Shown here: in pieces, positions 47,401-58,332 of the stretch | Numbering within the stretch: the first letter of the stretch is position 1 | How the letters are laid out: every line of letters starts with the position of its first letter | Source: Owenia fusiformis | Taxonomy: Eukaryota; Annelida; Polychaeta; Sabellida; Oweniidae | Direction: 5' to 3' | DNA: 64,000 nt | NCBI GenBank assembly: GCA_903813345.2 | Contig: CAIIXF020000003.1 | Coordinates: forward strand, 17,000,931 to 17,064,930 | The notes under the pieces: model-generated | Databases searched by the model: none | Told to the model about the DNA's origin: nothing | The model's input: only the letters and a program-made list of their open reading frames with translations | Program-made: the position numbers and the translations under genes

Positions 47401-50400
47401 GTCCGGGTGGATTCTCAAACGCTCGCTCACATAAACGATTCTGAATGGGTAAGCTTTGAGTAGTACAATGTGCGCACCATAGAGGGGGCTAGTGGAATTT
47501 TGGTTATCCTTGTATGATAATGTCGATAGGGCCACATTGATGTAATACGACTTCTTATAGGGCAAGAAAGATGAACCACCATGCAGAAAATCTGTATTTT
47601 GATTGAATGGATATTTTTCTAGCGTTGTATCGATAGACTTGATGAAGTGGCAAGTTATATCCATGTTTTGTTCTTTCGTACATTTGAGAACTCTCAGTGG
47701 ATCCATCGTGTAAACAAAATGAAGTGTATCGTCAACCACCAGGGGCACCCAATTTGAATCAATCTGAGCAATATTGTGATCCAAAATTTTTGGTTTCTTC
47801 AAAATCTTACGATCATAATCCAATAAAAATAGATGTCCGATATTTAGACCCTTATTGTCTCTCATTGTCATGTAAAAGAGAACCATGAGTGATCCCATCC
47901 AGTTGAAAATTTTTGGGTCAGAGCAGCCAGCATTTGCCACATATTGAACTGGTACAGGGATACCAAGTATTTCACCTGGAGATGTAGGTTTCATATTACC
48001 ATCAAACATTTGCGAAAACAGATAATTATCAATCCATCGATTTATCTGATCTGCCTTATCCAATTTATAACGACGTTCATAGTTCAACCAGACTCTCGCC
48101 ACAACCATAATATTGCCTTTATATGGCAATATAGCTGGACTTATAACATAGAACTCAAGTTGATGGTTAGTTCCATTTCCATCGATAAACAGGTTTTCGA
48201 CTCGGTTTTCAATGTCCGGGGAGAATTCATGCAATAGTGATGATTCCATTGGCTCACTTTTATAATGTAATTGGTTGTTACCAAGAATCAAAGACATCAT
48301 TTGAAACCTGTATTTGTAGCGTTTGCCTGCTTCGATGTTGTTACCATCTACTTCGATGAAGTGTCCTTTTTTGGTGTCGTGATTTCTGTCTGCCTCAGTT
48401 TCTACCACTTGTAAAATGTTCCCATTACGCTTGACTTCAACTTTTGTTTTATCCATGGATGCCAACTTTGAAATGTTAAGGTATATAAGGTAAAGCAACA
48501 GGATGGTACATCCTACTGAAATATATCTTCTAGTTCTTGCTCTTGCCATCATTCGAGGCTTTTGTTAGTCTAGACCTATGATACAAGTAAGTACATGATA
48601 CAGTATGTATGTTTGGCTCCAGTTCAGAACTGAGTTGTGAACTCATATTAAACTAACACTTTTATGCCCAGCTATTTTTAGTGTTGAGTGTACAGGTAAA
48701 AGTCATTCAGGTGTGAATCAAGTAAACAGGTAAAGGCATTGTATCCAACTGTGTATGTGCTTTGTTATTGGTCATACCACAGTCAATCGCTGCAGTGGTC
48801 TCAGTACAGTTAACTTGATTAAGGTAGTTCCACATGCATGAAACAGTTGATATTTTGTGCATTTTTAATGTAGATATTTACAGATTATGCAGACTTGCCA
48901 ACCTCCTTTTTTTACAGGAATCTCCAGTAAAATTTTTGTTTTTCCGTAAAAAATAACAAAACTCAATACGCGATAACGTTTAGTTTTAGTTCAGTTTAGT
49001 TACCTCCTGTTTGAAGAGCTCTCATGTATGGTACAACTTCGTCTACATCCGGGTTCTTTCCCATTGGATTACACAGGGGTGCTATTTTCAATGCCTGTTA
49101 AAACTCCAGTTTTTTTAAAAACTTCGATTTTTTCAAAAATCTCCCGCAAAAACTACCACTTTTTAGAGAATTGACCACCAAACTATGCTTTTTTTTAGAA
49201 AAAAAACTGGAGATAATCTGCCTTTTTAATTAAAAAAATTGTCCCCAAAAACCGTAAAAACTCCTCTTTTTTCATAATCTATCGCAGAAACTCCAGTTTT
49301 TCAAAATCTACCGTACTACTGTTTTCCTAAATTATTCTCAATTTTTGTCAATGTGTAGAACTACATGTACGTTAGTATTATACACTGGTAAAACAAGACC
49401 CCATGCACTTTTATTAAAGTTAACCAAAAAACAATAAAAGTTGTAAAAGTGATAGCAATGATAAAGCATAGAATCAGCAGATAATAGGGAAAATATTTAT
49501 GATAGAAATAGTGATAAAAACAATCAATATACTCAAACCCAGGTCTGAAGAAATTGGATAATAGCAATTAATATTAAAAGTTATAATATTGACAATAGGT
49601 ATAATAGTGATAATATTGACAATAGCAATAATAGTGATAATATTGATAATAGCAATAATAGTGATACTAGCAATAATGATGATAATATTGATAGTAGTGA
49701 TAATATTGACAATAGCAATAATAGTGATAATATTGATAATAGCAATAATAGTGATACTAGCAATAATGATGATAATATTGATAGTAGTGATAATATTGAC
49801 AATAGCAATAATAGTGATAATATTGATAATAGCAATAATAGTGATACTAGCAATAATGATGATAATATTGATAGTAGTGATAATATTTACAATAGCAATA
49901 ATAGTGATAATAGCAATAATGGTGATAATATTGATAATAGCAATAATAGTGATAATATTGAAAAAGGCAAGAATAGTGATAATATTGATAATAGCAATAA
50001 TAGTGATCATATTGATAATACTTGACTGCATCAGTGGTTTTAGTTCAGTTTACTTTGTTGTCAATGGTATTATGCCAAATAATTCAGCTAATAGCTGAAA
50101 TATATCCATGACCTTAAGATGGTACTCACAGGGGCTGTACCAATTGCTTGTTCCTGCTAAATGCATGGGGCACTTTTTAGTATTTGAAATGGAAAAAAAA
50201 ACAATTTTCATTGTTGTACAAAATGAAGTCCAGTTCCTACACAATTTTATATTGACATATCCTACATTTATTGGGACAGATACTGTACTTCTACTTAATT
50301 TGGCAGATCCGCCAAATTGTTAAAGTCCACCAAATTAGCAACTGCCAAATTCAATATGTCATATTTCAATCGTAAATATGTATATAATACATTTCAATAT

Positions 50401-52991
50401 TGCAATCCCGCCAAATTAAGTAGCCGCCAAATGTTCAAAACAGCCAATCTGCCAAAATAAGTAGCCCCAAATTAATTGGAAGTTCAGTATCATAGATGAA
50501 GCAATAGTGATTCACTAGTATGTAATGGAGTGAAACCTGTCTAATATTAACACCTCTGGGACTGGTAAAAATTATTTGGATCAGCAGGTGTGCATATTCC
50601 AAGGTGTCACACTGGCGTAATACCTATGCCCCCCCCCCCCCCCCCCCAGGATAGGCCCAGAATTTCTAATAGAACCTCAATTTGTGGAGCTTTTTGGGCA
50701 TAATTTGGCCTTCTAGGCCTTATTTTTTAATATTAGGCTAGATGACCCCCTTGTTAGCTTCCAGATTCCCACTGTAATATGTGAATCAATGGGAGATAAC
50801 AAAGTAAAAGTGTTCAAATTGAGAGATGTTCAAATTGACAAATTAGAGAGGTGTTCATATTATATCAGGTTTTACTTTATACAATACATGTATATAGTGT
50901 TTATTATTTTAAAGATACAGAAGAGATGACCTATGCCAAGGCATCCCAACTGCCTACATTTATAGAGGCAGATATAAGAGGTTTGGAGGCTGAGAAGAGC
51001 ATGTTAAAGAAAGACAGATCCAACAGGGAGGCACAATTCTGGATGTACTATAAGGTACTGTTTGACTAGTATACATGTACTATACATGTAACTTCTCTTC
51101 AGGCCTACCCTTTGCATTCGTTTGACTTCACTTCTTAAAAGAGAGCTTCGTCTTCACTCTTTCAAACTAAAATAAACCTGTGAACTCACCGTGCCAATCA
51201 GTGTTCGTCGGCCAAATTTGACCAACGTTCTTTATATGGTCATTCCTTGTGACGTCATCGTTGAGCCCGGAATTGACCAATGACATGCGCATATTTAATT
51301 AGAACGCCTAAATGTGGTAGTAAAGTTTGACTTATTTGTGAGCTAACCTATTGAGGGTTTGGAAAAAACTTGTGATTTCACCAGAAATTAAGCAGGAAGT
51401 AGCCCATTTGATTTGAGTTAAAAAGGCTCAGTGCACCCATTTGAAGACCCATATAATTTGTTCCTACTTTAACAAAATATTTGACCGTATTTTGGCCATT
51501 TTTGGGCAAAACTGAGATGATAAAAGCTTTTCCCTTTTTGAGAGAAAATCATAGGGTGAACACTGTAAATTGTGAAAAAAACTTAACTCTGATGGTATCT
51601 TCTCTGAGTGACAGCAGTGTACTGTACTCATGGTAAATGCCTATGCTTTCTATCTTTTTATGGCTTTTTACAAAGATTACCAGTAAATAATTGCATCATT
51701 ATGGGTTCTTTATGGATATACTAACACTACCAGCAGGCCTGTAGCCAAGGGGGGTTCGCAGGGTTAGGGCGAACCCCCCCCCCTGGCCAAAAATTCTTTC
51801 AAAATCATACAGTTTTTCACCATTTTGAGCACTTCTCAAGTGATTTTAACCATAATTGGGCCAAAATTGTCAAATGTGAACCTCTCCCTGAAAACTGAAC
51901 CCCCCCCTCAGCAAATCCTGCCTACGGGCCTGACCAGTATGTTATTTTATCATTATAGGCTTTGATGGAGAGTATGGGTGTACTGGAGGAACTACTGGGC
52001 ACATACAGGCTGCAGTCTCAGAGCGAAATTGACCTCATTAACAGTGAATGGCTTGTAGCACGGGCAGATGCACTAGAGCTGAAGCTAAAGTAATTATACA
52101 TCATTTACATTTTTACTCTTTGAGCAAACACCATGTATGTAACCCCACTGTTCTCTTTCTTAGAACAGTGTATATATTTTGATATACGTATATGAACTTG
52201 TTATAAAGAAGAACAAAAACCTTAAAAGTAAAATTTTAAAAAGCATTTTCATTGTTTTGTGTGTTCTATTCCAAATCACTGTGGTTGGCTACATTCTGGG
52301 ACGATGTTAACTTCTTTTCTGTAAAATTGAAAAATATGGGCAAGTAGTTTTTTTCAATTTGGAATTTTTCATGATTTACTAAAATATGTTTTGTTCCCTG
52401 GAACTGCTGCTTTTTTCTAGTTGACATATTGATTTATAGGTTACTAGATGTTGAACTGCAGTGTGAGACCTATTATGATGCAACTGTTAAAGCACTCACT
52501 ACTATACGGTAAGTAATATATAAGTAAGTTAATAATATAAAATGGTCATACCACTTACAAATAAGTTTATCTAACCCTCCCCAACCCCTGGGCCCCATAA
52601 AGCTAAAATGATCAGCTATAGTTAATTCACCAATTATTTGCCAATGATCAGTGACTCTTTAACACTCTGTTGTACTGCTGTTTTCATCATTATAATATTA
52701 CCACTGCTGCGTATTGGACAGGGCTGCATCTTTAATTTGGCAGTTTCGAGATGTAAATAAACAGGTCATTAAATTTTGCTAAAGCATGATTAAATTTAAC
52801 TTTCCAGACGTCATTTGGATGTTGCATTGCATGATGGGAAAAAGGAGAAGCGCCATCTGGAGGACCAGTTACAAACTTATAATGCAGTTGGGATGGGATT
52901 TGATGACATTGTGTCTGAGTATACTAAACTCAAATCAGACATTGAGAATAAAACATGGGCACTTGAAGCCTTTAACAAATACAACAAGTAA
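41498..52991 (+). CDS. HAUS4: HAUS4, augmin complex subunit 4 (complete, 9 exons)
   Basis: HAUS4 is part of the eight-subunit augmin/HAUS complex that recruits gamma-tubulin to spindle microtubules for branching nucleation in mitosis. Exons: 41498-41555, 43701-43837, 44652-44783, 45545-45682, 46174-46276, 50915-51054, 51959-52089, 52440-52508, 52808-52991. The total is 1092 nt, 363 residues plus stop, the same length as human HAUS4. All junctions are GT-AG and phases agree. Matches to the family include HLTPEGVSVT near the N-terminus, LLGTYRLQSQSEIDLINSEW (human LLQEHRLKTQSELDRIN), DDIVSEYTKLK and the C-terminal ENKTWALEAFNKYNK. The protein is mostly predicted helix and coiled coil, with no enzyme motif. 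It starts 170 bp from UBA2 on the opposite strand. Intron 5 (46277-50914) contains an antisense intronless gene. The translation start MSAHQGSSSSQ is the only ATG upstream in frame in exon 1. Confidence 0.93.
42252..42449. mobile_element. MITE with CAGGCCCGTAGCCAG ends, copy 1
   Basis: CAGGCCCGTAGCCAG at the left and CTGGCTACGGGCCTG at the right are perfect inverted repeats. The interior has G-runs, C-runs and GAATGGTGAAAAACTGCATG. It lies in HAUS4 intron 1. Relatives are at 46770, 51734 and 55014. Confidence 0.8.
43858..44050. repeat. AAGTGGAACACC repeat family, copy 3
   Basis: ACTGAAACCTTTAAAGTGGA, then GAACACCTCC, AAGTGGAAAACCTCC and two inverted GGTGTTCCACTTACA motifs. It begins about 20 bp after HAUS4 exon 2. 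Confidence 0.55.
46770..46941. mobile_element. MITE of the CAGGCCCGTAGCCAG family, copy 2 (degenerate)
   Basis: Left end CAGGCTCGTAGCCATG, shared interior GAATGGTGAAAAACTGCATG, right end eroded to CTATTGGCCTG. In HAUS4 intron 5. Confidence 0.65.
47083..48552 (-). CDS. Type II membrane protein with glycosidase-like beta-propeller, nested in HAUS4 intron 5
   Basis: An intronless 489-residue open frame on the strand opposite to its host gene. Residues ~11-28 (ISVGCTILLLYLIYLNI) form one hydrophobic segment after a short Arg-rich N-terminus, which predicts a type II protein with a luminal or extracellular domain, as in Golgi carbohydrate enzymes. Propeller-like strand motifs recur: CSDPKIFNWMGSLMVLFYM (~210-228), SNWVPLVVDDTLHFVYTMDP (~266-285), LHGGSSFLPYKKSYYINVAL (~323-342), HIVLLKAYPFRIVYVSERL (~361-379) and FFHPFGLIVENSDTIDIGIH (~401-420). 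The pattern 'DP-K/R-I' followed by 'NW-P' and 'GG-S' recalls five-bladed GH43/GH130-type folds and beta-mannosyltransferase-like proteins. I assign the fold tentatively and do not name a reaction. NGTN at ~126 and NST at ~352 are potential N-glycosylation sites. Lack of introns suggests a retrocopy or an ancestrally intronless gene. The intact frame argues that it is functional. Confidence 0.75.
   Translation of the reverse strand: MMARARTRRYISVGCTILLLYLIYLNISKLASMDKTKVEVKRNGNILQVVETEADRNHDTKKGHFIEVDGNNIEAGKRYKYRFQMMSLILGNNQLHYKSEPMESSLLHEFSPDIENRVENLFIDGNGTNHQLEFYVISPAILPYKGNIMVVARVWLNYERRYKLDKADQINRWIDNYLFSQMFDGNMKPTSPGEILGIPVPVQYVANAGCSDPKIFNWMGSLMVLFYMTMRDNKGLNIGHLFLLDYDRKILKKPKILDHNIAQIDSNWVPLVVDDTLHFVYTMDPLRVLKCTKEQNMDITCHFIKSIDTTLEKYPFNQNTDFLHGGSSFLPYKKSYYINVALSTLSYKDNQNSTSPLYGAHIVLLKAYPFRIVYVSERLRIHPDLYNNIPIVRNNFIRYPFFHPFGLIVENSDTIDIGIHINDYRSFIVRVTGIETVLDDAIATDSRSGDSIVTSQPRNIQEFVKLSLQKSHLKQKWKIQNENGKEIVS
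49579..50027. repeat. AATAGTGATAAT minisatellite with 90-bp higher-order period
   Basis: Built from 9-bp-like units of GATAATATT, GACAATAGC and AATAATAGT. A 90-bp block recurs (the marker GTGATACTAG starts at 49661, 49751 and 49841). It stays open in several frames on both strands because the unit is a multiple of three without stops. In HAUS4 intron 5. Confidence 0.9.
50279..50491. mobile_element. MITE with CTACTTAATTTGGC motifs, copy 3
   Basis: GATACTGTACTTCTACTTAA at the left, and AATTGGAAGTTCAGTATC (degenerate inverse) at the right, with GCCAAATTAAGTAG in the interior. In HAUS4 intron 5. Confidence 0.65.
51734..51932. mobile_element. MITE of the CAGGCCCGTAGCCAG family, copy 3 (inverted)
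   Basis: CAGGCCTGTAGCCAAGG at the left and TGCCTACGGGCCTG at the right. The interior is in the opposite orientation to copies 1 and 2. In HAUS4 intron 6, ending 27 bp before exon 7. Confidence 0.7.
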
Positions 52992-53811
52992 TGTTTACAG
53001 GGGTGTTACAACTCACAAGGATAAACGCAAGGCAAGAAAAATGAAAATAGGCAAGTTTAGTCTACATGTGAATGAGGTTCATGTTTTTGATCAATACATT
53101 TGTAAATTATTGGTGAGCTAATACTGCCTCACTTGCCTTATAACTGGCTACACTTATCGTTTATATCACCGCTAAAGGACTGATATATTGTTGTGTACCA
53201 TTTGCATTCGTTTGACTTCACTTCTAAAAAGAGAGCTTCGTCTTCCTTTGCACGCAGGGTAATTGTTGTGGTTACTACTGTCAAATATTTCCCCAATTTT
53301 GGAATCATTGTCAACATCCACAAAAGGATCAAGTTAGATTTGTTATGGAAAATTATTTTAGACTGTCATATCTGTCATTATTGCAGCATATCTCTTTAAA
53401 ATACTTTGTTTTTCTCAAAGTAAGATTCCCAGAATAATAAAAATCATTTTAATCCAACTCTCCAAATACATGAAGGACCTGTCTCAAGCAGACATACACT
53501 GTATTATCCAAAATTAAGAGTTTGCCTTTCTCATTTTTTATTGCATTTTTTGATAACTTTTTTTAAGTTTGTCTTTTGATCTGAAATTTTGTGGCTTTTC
53601 TTAAAACTGAATTAAGCATGTTTTAGGGAAAAAAAATACACCTTCCTATAATTTATCGTTTCCGAGATGATGGGGGGAGGCAGAACTGCCACTGTCACCA
53701 GGGCCGATCCCCCAACCGTTGGTGTAATTCTCATAGCCTAACCGTTTAAGGGTTAATTAGATAATGCTAAATGGTGTTGAACGTTTAAGGTTGGAATGGT
53801 TTTTCAAAGTC

Positions 53812-53874
53812 GCCCATGGGCTTGAAAGAGGGTTACATGAAAAAGCCCTTTCCCTCTTTGAATGCCCATGGGAG
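53812..53874. repeat. Short inverted repeat
   Basis: GCCCATGGGCTTGAAAGAGGG is matched by the inverted CCCTCTTTGAATGCCCATGGG about 20 bp later, forming a stem-loop between HAUS4 and the vWA gene. Confidence 0.6.
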
Positions 53875-54191
53875 TTCTTTTTGAGAGCCTCTAAATAAAC
53901 TCCCACTGGGCAAACATTTGAAGAAAAGGTTTTCAACGTCCACCGGTCACAAATCTCAAGTGGCGACATTTAATACCCGGTTTCTGTTTTATAACTAAGT
54001 ATAGAATAAATAATATTGTCGGGAGCTAGATCTTTTTTATTTCATATTTTGTATCTCACACTTAGCTTAATCCTGTAAGTTCAATTAATCGCCGTCATTG
54101 AACAAGTCATGTAGCACAACGTGCGAAACAGCACAAAACAGTATCAAACTGGACTTCGTGAATTCTCTCATGCGTGGTCGCGCGCATACAC

Positions 54192-54342
54192 TATACAGGC
54201 CTTCTAGACTTCCATTAACGCGACCATCAGTTCCGACCTCGCGAACCACGGTTCTCATAACCGTGGTTCCGGTGGAAGGAGCATAGTTCGCGAGGTCGGA
54301 ACTGATGATCGCGTTCGTGGAAGTCTAGGAGGCCTGGTATAG
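54192..54342. repeat. Long imperfect palindrome with an inner hairpin
   Basis: The left arm (~54195-54247, containing CAGTTCCGACCTCGCGAAC) pairs with the right arm (~54285-54338, containing GTTCGCGAGGTCGGAACTG). The centre holds a second hairpin, AACCACGGTTCTCATAACCG followed by TGGTT. GC-rich compared with its surroundings. Probably a foldback element; located between HAUS4 and the vWA gene. Confidence 0.85.
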
Positions 54343-54781
54343 CTATTTAATAAACAGGCGATACAATTGCCCCCACTTAATTTTGAATACTGAAAATATA
54401 TTTTTAGATGTTTGAAACTAAAATTATTAAAATTAGATCATCATCATTCTTCATCGTCCATTGTATTTTCCTCCTCTTTTTTGTATCCTGGCTACGTCGT
54501 TGGCATGTAGTCAAACTGTCGATAATCATCAAAAACCATTTTGGTTTATTACATCCTCATGCATCACCATAATTGCATAGCCATATGAATTCTGTTTCAT
54601 CGTCACCAATACGTTTTAGTTCTATGTAACCTTGACACTACCACTCCTTTGGGCAGTTGGGCAGGTGTGCCCACAATCTGAAGCCACATTTCCAGCGTTT
54701 ACGCCATATGGTCTACTAACACTACGTAAATATATTCTCTATTTTGTAGAGGTTGTACATCCCCAAGGTAATGCCTTTTAT

Positions 54782-57700
54782 CTATACCAATCGGGTTGTG
54801 AGGTATTCGACTGCTCTAAAGCACCTATAGGTGGCGCAATAGAATATATGGTTCCCGGATGAAGCTATCAGCGACAGTTCTGATTCGTTGACGTTAGGTG
54901 TGAACCCCATAGCGAATATCTCTGCACCTTGAATATAAATAATACGTCATCGTCACAACATAAAACGGACACCGCACTATACCCAAGCTAAAGGATATCA
55001 AATAAGAATATTTCAGACCCGTAGCCAGCTTTTGCCAAGGGGAGGGGGGTCACTTTTAAAAAAGTTCCAGGGGGTTCCTTTTTGCCACTTGAAAATTGCT
55101 CAGCATGGTGAAAACTGCATGATTTTGAAAGAATTTTTGGGTGGGGGGTGCGGTCATTCGAAGGGTCTGATTTCTTGTGATTACAAATGAATTGATTTTG
55201 GCCTCCCTAAATTTAATGTGTATTTTTCACAGTGCAAATATTTCTGAATTTTTCCCTACCTCTAGCCTTCATGTTCATTGCAATTCTAACTGGGCTTGGC
55301 TCATGAGGCCCATTCGTTGGACCATCCGTCAGTAAAAACAAAACCTTTCTCGCGTTACGCCGCCCTTCTTTTGCAAACATTTCGTCTGCTAGTTTTAAAG
55401 CTGACGTTGTCTGGCTCCAAATACCACCTAAAATAATAAGACAGTTGAATATCTTGATAATCGGTTAGAAATTGATTCTGAAAACATTAAAGTGGATCGT
55501 CAATGCAACACCAGTGAAGAGAGTAGCCTAAACTTACCATTCTTTTTGATTGGACATATTCGTATATTCTACATTACTTTACATTTGATCATTTGGGACA
55601 GTATTGAGTATTCACTATCAAAAGCAGGGGAGATTCAAAAATAGGCGAGGTTTTCAACAGGCGATAGCTATCCCATTTGAGAATCATTGGACTTTGATCG
55701 TAACATTTGCCTCGCTTGTCCCAGATCTAGCTACGCCTATGGAATGACACCTTCTTATTCACAATTTCGCCAAACGGGATTTTTCATCATTCCAAAACTT
55801 GAAAGTGTATTATCAGTGTATGCATACACATTTTTATTGATTCTAAATTCTAAACTCCCAGACAAGACAAGACACATCACACATGCGATACGTACCCTGG
55901 TAAGAAATGTCGTTGATAGCAGACTTGAGCGAAGCCACAGTTGAGTAATCGCTAAAGCCAAAGTTTTTGGTCGTCATCGCTCTGTCTGAATATGTGATGG
56001 CGCCTACCCTAGTACCAGTCGTCGAGATAGAGGGGATGTTGTCCAGCAGAAACTAAAATCAAATTATTGACTTCACTTATTATCAAATCATTAAAAGATG
56101 TAAATAATAGGCCTATTGACTTTGAACATTTTTCAAAAATTCAATTTTGATTCGAAGTTGGTTAATGAAAACACAGAATGAAATACTGTGCTAAGGGCTG
56201 GTGTGAAAAAGTCAGTCCACCCAAGTGGGGATCTGGAAACCACGACCCCTCGCATCCGGGTGAGTGCACTACCACTGAGCTACAGGATCGGCTGACTTTT
56301 CTACATCAACATTGCATATATAGCATTGCAGCTGCGTCTAACATGCCCAGTATTCTGGATCCCATTTTACCCGTCTTTCCTGAATATCAAAAGTTATAAA
56401 TCTTTCAGTCCATTTACCTTCATGAACTCTTTAATAACTCTAAAGTTTGCACGGCCGATACTTCCACTGCTATCCACGAGAAACAGGAGATCGGTGCCTT
56501 GCACTTGATTATCGGGGACCACACCACTACCGCCGCGTTCAAGTGCTGCGTTCAGGCCAATTTGGCCCAGAAAATATGTTTTTACTGCATACGTTGTTTT
56601 AGAGACAGAAGGAGGGCCACCTGGAAATCATTTCACTACACGTTAACGAAACTGCAACTAATTCTTGAGTTGAGTAAAACTTTAAAACATTTCCAATATT
56701 TTTTGCCCCACTATTTCGTGTCACTTGCTCCATCAGATATCACACAGTTTAATCATTTTCAGACATGGAATTCTAGACTATAAAGGCTGACATTAATATT
56801 TTTACTGAAAGTATTGCTTCCAACTATTTACACTACCATTTTGGCCGATCCACATTTATATGTTTTATAAGGTAGACACATGTGAGTAATGCAATAAATA
56901 TCTGAGGAGCGAACGTGTCCTGATTACAGGATGTGTTTTGTTTTAGAATGTGAATTGGTTCTGACAGATTTTCTGTATTCAGTTTTCACTGTTTTAGTAT
57001 ACAGTGAAATACAAATGTTTTCAATTTTGATAACAAAATATAAATCCTTAATAGGTTTTCCAATTGTCACATTTTTGGGGATAGATATTAAATTATAGGG
57101 ATAATAAATGGTAGTTACATTCACGCTTCATCTGGACCAAGTTTGGGACGAGACAATTCTTTCTGATTCCGACAACATCACGAGTCTTGAAAACCATACC
57201 ACATTCGAAGATGTTCGGTTTTGTGCTCCATTCACCCCAATCTGTTACCTGAATAAATACATATAATTAAAATTTCATTTTATTAACCCAGATGCGAGTA
57301 GGTAGTAACTAGTTTCACCACCAGGTGGCTCATTCGGGTCAGATAGCATGGCAGATATAGTAGAAAGTTTCATTTAACATGAATATTCATCAGTTTTAGT
57401 GGATCAATTTCCATATCACCCTTATGTGTTATATAGCCAATACAAGAAAAGATATATTTCACTTTTTGTTATCTTATAACATGGGGTCTATGGGGAATTT
57501 CCCCGAACGAGAAGTTGCATTTTCAAAAAAATATATTTCTATGTTGAGAAACAATTTTTGAAACCACATTTTAAGATGTACTTATTCATTATTATTTTTA
57601 TATGTAGATTTCAAATATGACATCACTTTGACTGAATTTTGAATATTAAATGACGTAAATCAAGATTATTTCTACTCCACCTGATCCTATTTGAAAATTT

Positions 57701-58332
57701 TATAATTAATTGAAAATACATGTTCAATACTGAAATTCATACTCTTAATCCTTGTCACCTTCCTCTTTGGGGAGTGTCTGTTTCAACTACATTTAGAAAT
57801 GCATTTATCTATTTTCACGGTGCTATTTTTATTTAATTGTGCTTTTAGGAACAACTAATTGAAGAAACAAGATGACCTTAAATTGATCCCATCTGAACAT
57901 GGGAATTTATAATTTTCACGTTACGGACATAGCTAATTACTTCCGTGACAGGAAACACATTTTAAACACAATTTGTCAAAATCAGCAATGAAGTTTTTAA
58001 GTTTTTGCTACTATGGTACTACACATGAACATGGCACGAAAAACTCATTCCTCACGTCGACAGTACGTGGACCACAACGGAGATACTCCATAAACCTCAT
58101 CACAAGTATATGGGTCGCTCGGAATGAGTATTTCAAATCGCACAGAAGGATTATCACGCGGCCCTACCTTGCATGTTGTCGCTGGATTGTATCCCACAAA
58201 TGACGGTGGCCCGCCGAGTCCAACCATCCCACCAAGGCCTCCGATTCCGCTCGTACCCGGTAACGATCGTCCATGCGATGCTACTATAGCGACCACAAAT
58301 GTGAAGCACGTTAAGTTTATATCCAGTAACAT
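54782..58332 (-). CDS. Secreted von Willebrand factor A-domain protein (6 coding exons)
   Basis: Exons (minus): 58332-58087 (or to 58056), 57248-57125, 56620-56418, 56052-55896, 55427-55260, 54927-54782. With the 58087 donor the total is 1044 nt, 347 residues, with all phases consistent. Residues 1-~22 look like a signal peptide (hydrophobic LTCFTFVVAIVAS). A Gly-rich stretch follows (GIGGLGGMVGLGGPP), then two cysteine-bearing modules. The second (VTDWGEWST, ECGMVFKTRD) faintly resembles a thrombospondin-type W-x-x-W-S repeat. Residues ~166-347 form a vWA domain with MIDAS elements DSSGS at 173-177, Thr at 250/251 and TDG at 277-279, and a closing AEIFAMGFTPNVNESELSLI. This predicts metal-dependent adhesion or matrix function outside the cell. 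The stronger donor at 58056 (GTGAGG) is phase 1 and would skip exon 2 in frame, so two isoforms are possible. A 5' UTR acceptor is seen at 58366-58367. I do not recognise a named orthologue. Confidence 0.82.
55014..55169. mobile_element. MITE of the CAGGCCCGTAGCCAG family, copy 4 (degenerate)
   Basis: CAGACCCGTAGCCAGC, then GGTGAAAACTGCATG, with the right end reduced to AAGGGTCTG. Located in the last intron of the vWA gene. Confidence 0.6.
56203..56293 (-). mobile_element. tRNA-derived SINE-like sequence
   Basis: Read on the minus strand: CCTGTAGCTCAGTGGTAGTG (A-box-like), ACCCGGATGCGAG (anticodon-arm-like), then GGTCGTGGTTTCCAGATCC (degenerate B-box). The acceptor stem does not close properly, so it is not a functional tRNA. 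In an intron of the vWA gene. Confidence 0.55.

Larger units (their letters stand above)
52992..54781. other. Convergent intergenic region between HAUS4 and the vWA gene
   Basis: The two genes converge here. The region holds a ~50-bp repeat (TTTGCATTCGTTTGACTTCA) also seen near 51110, the inverted repeat at 53812, and the large palindrome at 54192. Small open frames look random. Confidence 0.5.

Noticed and set aside
49474-50098. Long open frames rich in Ile/Thr/Leu on both strands
   Set aside because: They come from a stop-free minisatellite; amino-acid content is pure repeat and overlapping frames are equally open.
53757-53969. Minus-strand 70-codon frame as the C-terminal exon of the vWA gene
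   Set aside because: The true last exon is at 54927-54782, in phase and matching the end of a vWA fold; this frame lies in an inverted repeat.
54632-54862. Plus-strand 76-codon frame
   Set aside because: Overlaps the last vWA exon on the other strand, which has family support and correct phase.
56203-56293. Functional tRNA gene on the minus strand
   Set aside because: A- and B-box-like motifs are present but the acceptor stem and T-arm do not pair; better seen as a SINE-like remnant.
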